Shown piece after piece: positions 24,706 to 36,237 of a stretch of DNA of 64,000 nt. The stretch spans positions 71,171,660 through 71,235,659 of the forward strand of contig NC_092793.1 in the NCBI RefSeq assembly GCF_918797505.1. Reading direction: 5' to 3'. The notes below the pieces were generated by a model. The model saw only the letters and a program-made list of their open reading frames with translations. It was not told the DNA's origin and did not search any database. Each line of letters starts with the position of its first letter. Position 1 is the stretch's first letter. The stretch is from Bemisia tabaci. Taxonomy: Eukaryota > Arthropoda > Insecta > Hemiptera > Aleyrodidae. The translations under genes were made by a program, and so were the position numbers.

Positions 24706-27165
24706 ATCAAGATTCGATCCAATCTCTCATGGACCTCACATCAGATCACTCCTTTTATATTGTAAGAGTCCAAAGCTTCCTTTCAACCTTGTTAAATAAA
24801 CAAAGTTCAGTATACACTCAGTCTCTTAAACTGCAGTATAATTACTTTTGTAAACTTTCAGAGAACTCAATGATCCCTCCAATAGTTTTAAAAAAAATCG
24901 TGTTTAGCTGAAGAGGGTGAAGAGTATTAACTGTGCTTTCTACTTTTTTGTTTTTGATACTCAATATTTACTCTCATAATGAGACCCTTTTTGGAGAAAA
25001 GCTAGATAAGATTTCAAAACATAAAGTTGTTCTCCCTTTTTTTTCCTCAAACGTATACAATTATAAGCTGTTTTAATCCTTGCATTATAATTGAGCTCAG
25101 TTATCAGAAGAAGTTTGTCACAAGAGAATTAAAAACTGTATGATTTGACCAGTTTTACTTTCTTGACGGACTCTGAATTTTATTTGAAAGATGAGATAGG
25201 TTTCCTTTATACATGTAAAATTCTTTATACATAATAATATTTTCTGCTAAGTTTATTTTATTTAAACTCTCTCCGTCTTTTCTATTACAAGTAATGGACT
25301 TTGGCTTCTGTCACAGTAAAAATGGTCTCAAGGCGTTGGAATACAAGATATACGAATCAAGCGATTTCATTTTTGATGAGCAGTATTTGTGGTTTCCATA
25401 AAACCTTTTTTTCAAAGCTTCTTTAAATTCAAAGTTTTGTGTAGAAAGTGACTCCTGTATCAAAAAGATCAGAAACTAAGCTCTTAGTTGGATAGCAGCG
25501 ATTGCCATTAAGACACTCCAAATGAAGAAAAAAAGAAAGAAGAAGAAAAGAAAAGATGATGTCATCTAATTTTCAATAAATTAAATTTGATGAATCTTAT
25601 CCGTAAATGTTGATACTGGTTTGTGAAAATTTTCTTTACTTGCATCATTTTCAATAAAAAATTTTTAAGGGATTTTTGAGCAAATATTCTACTTCAAACT
25701 TTTTGTTTCTTCTTTTTTTCGAATTTCCTAATTTGAATTTCAACAACACTCAAATTTTTCCCTTGGATTTTTTTCTTTTTTTCATATAAGTTATTTTATT
25801 TATTTTATTTTCAGTATTTTGTATTGCATTTATTTTGTTACCGATCCTTAATAAAGGTTTTTTTTATTTATTTTCAAGTGAGTTCAATATGTTTTTTTTA
25901 CCTTGTTTGAAGTATTTAATAGATCACTTCGTAAAAGTATGCTGTCACGAGGTCAAGTATTGCAATGAGGGATGCCCAGAGATGCAAAGTTTCTTAAAAA
26001 TTTTTATAATGAAATTTCATGAAATTTTTTAAAGATTCTGCAATGGACTCGCAATAATGCCTTGGAACGCATGGTTACAGTTTAATACCAATTTTGAAAT
26101 TGGGGGGGGGGGGGATATAAGTTTTTCAAAGATTCTTATCGAATTCTTGGATGATAGTTTCGGGTTGCAAATGCAGCCTTTGAAAAATCGTTGATATTTC
26201 ATTTTGCATCTCTGGCCTAAGACCTCATTGCATTTTACCAAGACTCCTCAATCACCTGGTCTGTCACTGACAGTATCCTTTTCAAAACTTGTTTCAATAT
26301 CTATGTACTCATATTAGAATATTTTTGCGCATTCATTTGTCTGAGAGAAGGAAACTTTTTTTTTATTTTTAAAAGCAAATAGAATCTCAAGCCCAGGGCC
26401 TCAGGGACACACATTATTTCACCAAATTCTAAGGGAGGGGGAGGTGTCAAGTTGATGGGAGGAGACAAAATTTGTTTGATGGGGGGGGGGGGGGGGGGGC
26501 GAAATTTCAAAAAACGCTCTCTAAATATCCCGATTCGATACCCTCGATTCGATTCGACCCCAAAAATAAAGATGACAAGCTGCCAAAATTACATCTCTCG
26601 TACAAGTTACTATCATTAGAAGCGGGGAAGGGGGCAGCTGTCCCTCCCTATAATAACTCGTCCCCTGTCAAACGATGCAAAATGAAAACATATAGTTTTT
26701 TTTTGCTGAAATGTGAAATTTCATTTTTCATGAATTTAAATTTTTCAGCGATTTTGGTTGCGTATGTAATCCGCAACCTATCCGCAACTATCCGAGAATT
26801 CAATTAGAAAATTCAAAATTTCAGAATATCAATCATTTCGTGAAATTTTGCATTTCTGCCTGTCCTCACTACTCACTAGTAGAGTCCTTCATCTCATCCT
26901 TTACTAACAATTAACGTACTAATAACGCAACTACTACGTTGCCGCGGTCCTCATGCGTGCTGTGGTATTGCATATCTTGCAGGATACATTACTGGAAAAA
27001 CAAAAGCGGAGGTTACTGAGGAAGGTGACCCTTCTGTGGTTAGAGTAGTCTAACGTGTTTTCATCTGAATTCTGGATTGTATGCAAACAAATAGTGAAAT
27101 TTTTTTAAAATTTTGTGTGAAATTCCTCTCTTTTCTCTTTCGACCGGCATCTCGCTGTCTGCAAA
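24706..27165. other. Intergenic between SPTLC1 and PAK1IP1-like gene
   Basis: An AATAAA at 24795-24800, 90 bp after the SPTLC1 stop, is a candidate poly(A) signal. A weak inverted repeat spans about 25960-26235 (arms 'gcaatgaggg..cagagatgcaaa' and its complement). G runs of 13 and 19 lie at 26102-26114 and 26481-26499. No gene is seen. Confidence 0.6.
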
Positions 27166-30100
27166 ATGATTGATGCTAAAGAAATGTTTGAAATAATTGT
27201 TGGCACTTACGAGGAATATGTGATAAGTCACAGGGTCTCAACTTGTGATGGGAAGGTTAGTAACCTAAAAACCTGATTTAAACACGCTATTTTCTCTCTC
27301 TTCTTCGTGGAACCTATAAATCTATTTTTTCATTCTGTTGTCTTAAATTTTTTGTGCATACCTTAGCAATAATACCCTGCCCCCTATGACTTTTTGCCAG
27401 AGGGTCAAGTATGCAATCTGCTGGTGATGGTGAACCGCATCAGCTATCTTTCGCACTTCATAGAATGAACCTTCTGTACCATCACTGGCAAGCGCTCAGA
27501 TGCACTACCTATTAATCAGACATCAGATTTGAAAGAGTTAGCCTTTTCACTGAAAGACGGCAAGAGGCATCATATTTGGTGTTATCCGACCCTCTCACTG
27601 CCTAGTTGGGTACATGAGCTCAGCATTCCTTTGGCTGTTCCCACTCGCTTAAAAAAAACTGGTTCTAGGAAGTTGCACCCTACTTAGTGCACTCAACTTT
27701 ATTTAAATTTCCAACCTAGTGCTGGGGCAGACTGAAATAAATTCATGATTGCGAGATGACTGGGAAGTAGGGGTCTCCCCGGTAGAAGTAGATTTAGCCA
27801 TATGAGCAAAAGGGTGCAGTACATTCAGTAAGATTAGATAGATCTCTTGTTAGACAAGGAGGTAGTTGTTTACTTTTGAATGTCATGTGCAATAGACAGT
27901 CTTCTGGATCTGCAGAAGACTGGGTCATCAGTCCTAGATCGTCCTTCAATGGCCGTGAGATGGTAGCAGTGCATCCATTTGGAAATTGAAAATGAACAAC
28001 CATCGAATCATCTACTGGGAGCTCTACTTGATTTTACCATGGTTACTAAGTGCAAGGAAAGAAGTATTTATTGCATGATACATAAGTAAAATCTGGCCCA
28101 GGTCTTGAGCCTGGTTTAATCTGTGCAAGTGCCAATTTTAGGATCTGTCACAGCAACCTGACTTCTGCTTTGGTTTAATTTTTGAAGAGTATACAGATGG
28201 CAACCTCCATTCCTTTTGGAACCTAAGATTTCAGATTGCGGAGCTGTAGTCTTCCGGTTACAACTCCTTTTTACTGGGGGAACTGATCAACATTTTTGAC
28301 CTAAGTATCTAGAATGACCATGTTTATTTTCAGTTGTGAACTACACGGAAAAGTATCAGAGTTTTTCAGAAGCATTCTAAAGTTTTCGCTCTACATTTTT
28401 ATTCTGTTTGGTTTCTGGTACTCCTTATTTTATTTATTTATTTTCCTCCCATTTTTCTTATGACTTACAGTTATCTTTGACGCGAGTATTTGCAAGTCAC
28501 TCTCATCAAGGCAGTGTAAATGCACTAGCAGCAAAAGATAAATGGATAGCATCTGGCGGCGCAGATGATCGTATTGAACTCATTGACATGGAGTCAAGAA
28601 CCAAAGAATGTTCCATACAACATGAAGGTACGAAAACTGTTCTCTTTGGGATTTTGCCATGTTTTCTATTTCTTTCCCTAAATGCCAAAATCGTCTCTCA
28701 ATATTGTGTCTGTGGAGGAAACTACTCAGGTTTAATGAACCAGATTTGTCATATAATCAACTAGTGCTCTTTTAAAAGATGTCCCAAGCCTACGGTAAAA
28801 TCAGTTGGCCCCTAAAAGATAGCTTATCGAGAACTTACGCTTGAGAAAACATTGCATGTTGTCCTGTTTTTATTTCTTACTTATAAGGGGAACTTTCCAA
28901 GCTGCAGCCCAATCAGAAGCGGCAGCTTGGGAAGTTACCAGTGTTAGTTGCTTTGTCTGAAGACTTTCGAATGTGTTAAAAAAAGACATAATTTTCCGCA
29001 TAGCATTTTCAATAGTCTTAGACATAATTATTGCATACCAATGGTGACAATTAAGAATCATGCTCCTTAATTTGCAATTTGACACATTTCTCGGCTCATT
29101 TCAACTCTTTCAAGGGAAAGCTAATGAACCTTATTTCTTAGAATTTTTACTGGTTTTCTCCAGCATACGTTCACAGTATATCCGGTGAAAAACGATGAGT
29201 AATCTTCTGAATAGTAACATTTGTTCATTCTGCTAATTTTAACAGAAACATTCATTCGTTATGCTTCAAATGAATATCAACAGCAGAGATTTAAATTATT
29301 GAATTGAGGTTTGTGTTATTGGCTTCTCACTATCGACATTGATGGCATATCTAGAAAAATAGAAGGAAATAGATATCTTAGTTTGAGAGGCTGCAAAAAC
29401 CCGATCATTTTTATTTATTTTTCAAGTGTGACCAGTTATCTATTTTGCACAATATTTTTATTATTTTTTAAAAAAATTCCTTTGAAATTACGCACAAAAA
29501 TATTGGGCAAATCTCTTGAAATAAAAAAAATTGAGCTGAGGGTCTGATCAAGTAATCAATATATGTCTTTCAAGTTTCGTATGAACAACATGAACAAGTG
29601 CTGGACTTAAACCCAATTCCAATGGGCAAACAAACTGAAATTGCTTATTTAATATGAGAGGTGTTACCTCTCTTACCAACTTGAGTATTTTTTTCAATCG
29701 TTGCAGTTCTTTTATCATACATTTAGATAATAGTGGTTACCAATCATAAGTACTCAGCAAGTACTTACCATTTTAAAAGTTTCTCAAAAATATTGCAACC
29801 CTCAACCAGTTCTGCGTCAACATAAAATGATTTGCTCAACACTCTATTCACTGGTTGCACTCTAAATTAGCTGTTACACTGTAACTAATGAAGTTATCAG
29901 CTGCTAAAACACAAAGATAATTCTCAATCTGTTCAATTCAAAATAAAATGCTGACTGGAAACATTAGAATGTTTCAGTGGAATGGTACGTTCCTACAAAA
30001 TACTTTAGTGTCAATCGACAGAAAATGAGTTGCTCTTTCAAACACCACCAAGCTCAGCTCTCTAGCTCCCTTATTTCAACAGTTACAGCCCTAGTTTCAG

Positions 30101-33100
30101 CGATTTTGGAACAGCCATTTATTTACCCTATCCTCAATCATAGGATGGCCTAGGGATGTTTATTTGATGAAAACTATAAGAAAGTTACTGCTCAAATGTT
30201 CTCATTTCAATAAGTTTTTTCATTTAACTTCAAATTTCAGATACAATTACCTCCTTAAGTTTCACGCCGGATGGAGTGTACCTAATAGCTGGCAGTAAAA
30301 GTGGGAACATTGCTCTACTACGTGTGTCTAATTGGAAAGTGGAAAAAGTCTTATCCTCGAATTCGGGTAAGATCAACTTTAGCACTCTTTTCTCTATTCT
30401 ATCAGCAGAGTTGTACCATTGAGTTTTGGCAAGCTATTGAAACAGTTAGGTGCAATAGTAGGTAGCAATTATGCAAGGATTTTCACCAATAGCCATTGGA
30501 GTTTTTAAAGCTGGGAACAATGAGCAGTTGCCGTGTACATCAGTATTACAAGTCAAACAACCCAACAAAGAGACGTGAATGGTAACAAATCTTTTATTCA
30601 GAGCTCACCCAATTCCAATAGACCTGGCTGTTTTGGACAGCATCGCGGATCGTGAATCACATCTTTAATTGGGAATAAGGTGTACCAACACCAACAGCTC
30701 ACAGACAAACATTTGCTTGAACATCCTTATCAAGTTCCATCATCTCATCAGATAAAACTGTTAATTTCATAAGTACCCTATGGGCCACCAGACAGGGCCT
30801 GATTTAGAAAAATATGTTTCATATTTCTCCTTAAAATCTCATGTAAAAAATGATTCATACAGCAGCAAGTTTGGAAATCAATTCTTAAATAAGATATTTT
30901 TACATACTTTTAACACAGATAAAATGGAAGTTAGATAACACCAATGATGTAATTCGTATTTTTGCAGTTTAGTCAATGTTGATTGTAAACACTCACATCT
31001 TGTTAAGGAGTTGGTTGCCAGACTCCCTGTAGTGTGATTCATTTTCCTCATGAAATATTGAAGAGAAAGAATTTTATGTTGTGCTTTAATTTATATATTG
31101 TCTAGTGACCCACTATAGAGCTTCATTTCAGCTTATAACTGTCTTTTTAAAAGTTGCAAATCCTTTTTATTAGTTCTTATTATCTCTATAAGTAATTATC
31201 CTTTTGAAATTCATTTTCATTTTAAAACATTTTCATTTTGCAGCATCGTTCTTCAGCTATCACTCGAAGGTAATCAAATAGGATTCATCTCATAAACAAT
31301 TAAAATGAGAATTTAAAATCCTCCATCTTCAAATTTTTTTACGCAAATGATAATTAAACTTGCTAATATTTGTTAAATCTAATAATGCCAGATCAGGTGT
31401 CAGAAGTTTTCATCGTGAACTGTCTCCGTCTTCGAAATTACTCTACATCTGATCTTGAATTCATTGTGCCAATTAGTTTGTCAGGAATTTGACTTCAAGA
31501 TAAATGTTATCCTGAAAACTGAAGTGGATGAGTTTCTTTGAATTTGACGATGAAAACGTTTTGTTAGAAACAAATCTTCATTGCTCTACATGGCAGAGTA
31601 ATCAAAGAGTATCTAATGATATTTTGTTAACTTTTTTTTTTCGGAAGTTGTCTTGTTTACAATCTAATCATCTCATTTTTTGTGCTTATAGGTATCCAAA
31701 GTATTTCAATACATCCCTCTGGAAAGCTAGCGCTCTCAGTTGGGCATGATGGGCATGTCATAACCTGGGATCTTGTAAATGGGAAGGAAGTTTACAAAAC
31801 CAACATAGGGAGGTAATACTTGTCTTTCAGTTTTTTTATTGTAATTTTTTTTCTCTTTTTTATAATGAGACTTTTTCCATGGATGATCTGTTACATCCAG
31901 ACATCAGATCTGCTGTGTTACCAAAGTTTTGAAAATATGAACGTAGTAGCGAACGAGTGAAAAACTCTATCAAACAAGTTTTTCGTTTTTTGTGAATTCA
32001 TCAATAAGCATCCAAAAGACTCTCAGAACTCATTCAAATCATCAAAAATTGACAGATTTTGTCCTTGACCATCTAGAGGTGCTTTATTAATTTCATGTCA
32101 GGTATAGCAGAAGTATGTGCTATCCTCTGCACGCTTGCTTTGTCATGTTCTGGAAATATCATGTGTTCACATGCTGAATGCTGATGCTGGAAGGTGAATC
32201 ATGAAAGTTGAGGTTAAGTTAATGCGGATACATGGTCATTCGTCGAGGCCAGATGCCTTGGGAGCTGAGCTAGCCGATGGATGCTCAGTTTGGCATCCCC
32301 AGGAAGACTTGACATTTCCCATAGTGCTTTACATATCATGCTCATATTTAGCTTGCATCCTGCTAGCACAGCTGGTCACCTGAGTGCTAAGTGTATCTAG
32401 GAAGCTTTTTTGCGTTCCTGCATATTCCATGACTTGGCAGGTTGTGCACACTGTGCTTTGTATATTGTATCCCTAATGAGTAACGACTTATTGAGTATAT
32501 TCTTTATTTTTCACTGCCGTGTGGAATCCTCTTGACAGAAGTTAGACCAATCATAGTGCTTTGGTGTCAGGAAATGTAAATGGTTACCGGAACCTGCTAG
32601 CACCATCACTAATAAATTCTTATTTGATCTGTTTCAGTGTTTATGATCGTCCAGGAGCTGTTGTTTGGTCTCCTGACGGATCGTTTTATGCAATTCCTGT
32701 TGGACATATGTTAGAAATTTATAGTATTTCTTCTAGGGGAAAAATGTTTTCACAGAAACATGATTCAAAAATAACTTGTTGTCAGTTTCTGAACGTAAGC
32801 CACAATGTTTTTAATTTTTTTCTTTTCTTTCCTTCTTTTTTTCAAATGAATTTCAAGTCAAAGCTTACAATTGTTCAAGAGACAAAATGGATGAATTTTT
32901 TGACTCACTCAATAACATCAGGAATTATTTTAAGTCTATACTGATAGAAAAACAATTTAAAATTCCCAAAAAATGTAGGCACAAACTGAGAGCTTAACGT
33001 TTAGAATAAAAATGTGTGAACTTCTTAAATAGACATTGATTATTTTATTTGATAGGTGGGTATGTAGCAAAAATACAAAAAAAAAAAAAATGCAAGAATT

Positions 33101-36100
33101 AACTTACATAAAAACTGTTTTATTCGTTATAATTTTTGGTTGAAGTTAGAGTCAGAAAACTATACTTAAATAAATTTTTCAATCGATAATAATAACTTTG
33201 GTAGGCACTTTATTGACTAGGTAGGAATGTAAATATAGATAAGATGTTTTCAACCTATAGTTTTTTGACTCCAAAGGTCCTGACGATGGCAATGCAATGT
33301 GCCAAAAAGCTTAGACCAAAAATTATAATGAATAAAACAGTTTTTATGTAAGTCAATTCTTACACATTTTTTAGCACTTTGGCTGCATAGAGTACCTTTA
33401 TAGACAGAGTATGGCCATTTGTATCTTTTAACTACAGGAAAACTGTGCCGCTTTTTGATTGGTCAACGAGTTTTTAGGCCTCATGATGCTTTTATGGCCG
33501 TGAATATACAAACAAGATGGCGACCTGTCACAACATTCATAAGAAGCTAAAATTTGACAAAAATTTCAATTATACAGCAGTAACAACTTAAACTAGCATA
33601 TCGACGGTGCAAGTCGGCAATCACATAACTCGTTTGCGGTGTCTGAAAATCTCCGCAACTATGTTATTTTTTTAAAGGAGAACAAATGGACATGATTCCT
33701 TGCAGTTTTTGCAGAATTTTCCTCGCACATAGAAGAAAAATCATGGCAGTTTTAAGGAATTACCGTTGAGTAGTTTTCCGTTAAAGAATAAAGTATGACA
33801 GGAAGTCTGCGACGTCGCAAATCGAATTATGTGATTGCCGACTTTCACCGTCGATATCTATGAATAACACATGAAAAACACATGAAAACACTGTTAAATC
33901 GCCTTTATCACAGGAGGATGTAAGACGTGCATAACATCAAATTTGCTTGCTGATAACAGTCATTGTGTTTGTTTATTTACGGCCATAAGAACATCGTGTC
34001 AGCCTATTTTCTTGCGACCAATGAAAAACTGACACAGAAATGGCCATACTCTGTCTATAAAGGTACTCTATGGTTACATACCCACCTATCAAATCAATCA
34101 AGTGTTACTACCAGTATGTTACAAATCAATGAATAAATTTATGTTAAAGAATTTGGCCTTGTTAACAGGAGCGCAGTCTGTGGAATTTCAGGTGAACTCA
34201 CTTCAGGAATTTATTATAACTTAGCTATTACTTGTTCCACCGAACCCCCAGCTCATGGTACTAATTCACCAAATTGTGCTCAAGTGGACAAGACCTTACT
34301 TCCGGTTTACCCTTCCATTGAAAATAGTTATTCTGTGCCAGAATAACATTCAAATCTATCATAGGATAAATTCCCAGGGCACACAGTATATCTGAAACTT
34401 CTTCTCTGAAACTGGAATTGACTTGATAACTTATTTTGTCACAATTTGGTCTTTTTCTGGTTTTATTTGCACTAGTTCTTATTATTTATCATTACAGTTA
34501 AAACAATTTTTCTCATTTGTTTAAAATATATTTTTTAGGAAGGAACGGTCTGTTTTGGTGATGAAGATGGGACTCTTTCTTGCTTAGCTTTGGATACTCT
34601 AGAAATGCTGTGGGAATTGAGGCCATCAGAAGTTCGTGTGAAACATATTTGTGTTTGTAAAAATACCAAATATCTGGCAGCAGCCTTTGGTGATGGTAGC
34701 ATTAAACTGTATGATTTTGGAAAAAGTAAATCATATAACAAAGCACCAAAACTTGAAGCTTCAACATCAGTTGGTGCAAGAATTACCTGTCTAGTCATTT
34801 ACGAACATATTTCTAGCAAGAAAAAGTAAGTAGGATCGCTATTTTTAATCTACTTGCCTGTGTTGCTAATATGTGAATAGCGCTAATAGTGTGCTACTTT
34901 CAACTCTTTTTCTGACTGCCTGTATGGCATGCTCGCATGCTGGTGACTTTTTGTCGGCCACTTTGTATTTCAGTCCTACTATAGGCAACAAATTGGAATA
35001 AGGCACAGAAAGATGCACCTATTTAAGATATTTTGATTTCTGACTTAAAATTATATGAGATCTGACGTTCCAATTTATCTTGAAACTGATCCCATTGTTT
35101 AGAGTTGTTTCTTATAGAAAATGTCTCAAAAATCACAATGAGCGCATCGGCTAAGTCTGAAATGCTTTCCTAACTTCACAATCTGCGTAAAAAATTTTGG
35201 TTTTTTTTTTAGCTTGCTGCTTTAAAAACGATACTACGGCACAAGTTAACATTGTGTTGGAGGAGCCATTCCATGTAACTCCTGCTCAATAGGATGCTAC
35301 TCAGTATTCAACATGGCCGACGCCAATCCACCTAAACATGTATGACGGGATGAGATTCTAACCACCTAATAACAATCGGTGTGTTTACTTTCACATTTTC
35401 CTTGCATTGAGACTGTTAAGAGATATCTGCCTTGATTGATCTTGAGCTCTCCTCGACTTACGCGTGGAAGCATCAACCGTGTGGAATATTGAGTAGCGTC
35501 CTATTAAGCAGGAGTTACATAGAACGACTATTCTAATAAACTATTCACCTGCGCTGCGGTATCGTTTTTGATGCTGCCAACTTAAATAAACGCAAATTTC
35601 TTGCGCAGATTGTGATGTTAGGAGTACATTTCAGACTTTGGCAATGCACTCATCATGATTTATGAGACATTTTCTGTAAAAACTCTAATTTTTGCGCTAG
35701 CAAAAATTTGCAACAGACCTATTGTCAGGACTAGAGGATAAATCCGACTCATCTGAATTTCCGATAGATCCATAATAAGATTTATTAAGATTTCACTGCC
35801 GTTTTTATCTTCTGGGCACTAGCAGCTTACTCTGACATACAGCAACATTTTTAACTCATCGTAGATGAAATTGAAGCAAAATTGCAAAATGAAGGAACTT
35901 CTATTTTTCCGCATGCTCCAAAGTAGACATCTTCAAGAGGGCACATTGAATCACTGCTCTGTCAACAAGACTGTGGTTGAAAAAAGTATGTCGTGCAAGT
36001 TTCATCAGCCTTTACTAGGAAACGCTCCTTCTAAGAGGTGTGTTGTCTCATTTAAAAAATACATACATTTTCTGTTATTGATCTCTATCATTTATTTGAG

Positions 36101-36237
36101 ATTATTATTGCAGGAAGCAGAAGCTGGATGAAAGTTTAGTAAAGAAAGAAAATGTCTATAAAAAGTCTAACAAGAGGAAGAATGCGCGTGTAAAATGTTT
36201 CCCAAGGAGCTCTCATTGGACTGTCACTTGCTCGTGA
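27166..36237 (+). CDS. PAK1IP1: PAK1IP1/MAK11-like WD40 protein (7 exons, 353 aa)
   Basis: Family members are nucleolar WD40 proteins needed for 60S ribosome biogenesis; the human protein also binds PAK1. Exons: 27166-27255, 28471-28627, 30241-30366, 31692-31812, 32638-32794, 34539-34825, 36114-36237; all GT..AG and in phase. Diagnostic text: GTYEEYVISHRVS near the start, GGADDRIELIDM, SIHPSGKLALSVGHDGHVIT (very close to human SIHPSGKLALSVG), VVWSPDGSFYAIPVGHMLEI, VCFGDEDGTLSCL and LAAAFGDGSIKLYDF. At least five WD-type blades are visible. The C-terminus is lysine-rich (KKKKQKLDES), like the basic tail of the family; the human protein has 392 residues. The last exon is chosen because it continues the frame from AA|G. 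An alternative exon at 35865-36035 would give a stop at once. Confidence 0.92.
33276..33317 (+). ncRNA. Decayed hammerhead-ribozyme-like motif
   Basis: The order GGTC | CTGACGA | TGGCA-loop-TGCCA | AAAA | GCTTA | GACC follows the hammerhead plan: helix I GGTC/GACC, the core box CUGANGA, a helix II hairpin, then the position of GAAA. GAAA is here AAAA, which would remove a key core guanosine. If real it is a dead relic, possibly from a Penelope-like element or retrozyme. A chance match is possible. Confidence 0.35.
33388..34070. mobile_element. hAT-like MITE, 683 bp including an inner MITE
   Basis: Ends are TAGAGTACCTTTATAGACAG and its inverted copy. The flanking 8-mers TGGCTGCA (33380-33387) and TGGTTACA (34071-34078) agree at 6 of 8 positions, an aged target duplication. 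The ends are clearly related to the element at 5982-6428. Without the inner family B MITE it would be about 423 bp. Confidence 0.85.
33598..33857. mobile_element. MITE family B, 260 bp, subfamily 1 (innermost of the nest)
   Basis: Ends are ATATCGACGGTGCAAGTCGG and its near-exact inverted copy. The subterminal arm 'caatcacataactcg' pairs with 'cgaattatgtgattg'. Very close to the copy at 45968-46224. Confidence 0.9.
35102..35686. mobile_element. Large foldback element, about 585 bp, in PAK1IP1 intron 6
   Basis: The left arm 'agaaaatgtctcaaaaatca' and right arm 'tgatttatgagacattttct' are inverted copies. The pairing continues through 'tctgaaatg', 'cacaatctgcg', 'aaaacgata', 'gtaactcctgctcaatagga' and their complements, about 230 bp per arm with moderate divergence. 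No target duplication identified. Confidence 0.75.

Larger units (their letters stand above)
33048..34093. mobile_element. Outer foldback element of a three-level nest
   Basis: The left arm 'tttgataggtgggtatgtag' at 33048 and the right arm 'catacccacctatcaaa' ending at 34093 are inverted copies. Further inner arms 'acataaaaactgttttattc' (about 33105) and 'gaataaaacagtttttatgt' (about 33330) pair as well. The right arm is interrupted by the hAT-like element 33388-34070. Located in PAK1IP1 intron 5. Confidence 0.75.

Noticed and set aside
31244..31269. Candidate 26-bp micro-exon of PAK1IP1 with AG and GTAATC borders
   Set aside because: 26 bp would break the frame, while direct joining of 30366 to 31692 is in phase and matches the family.
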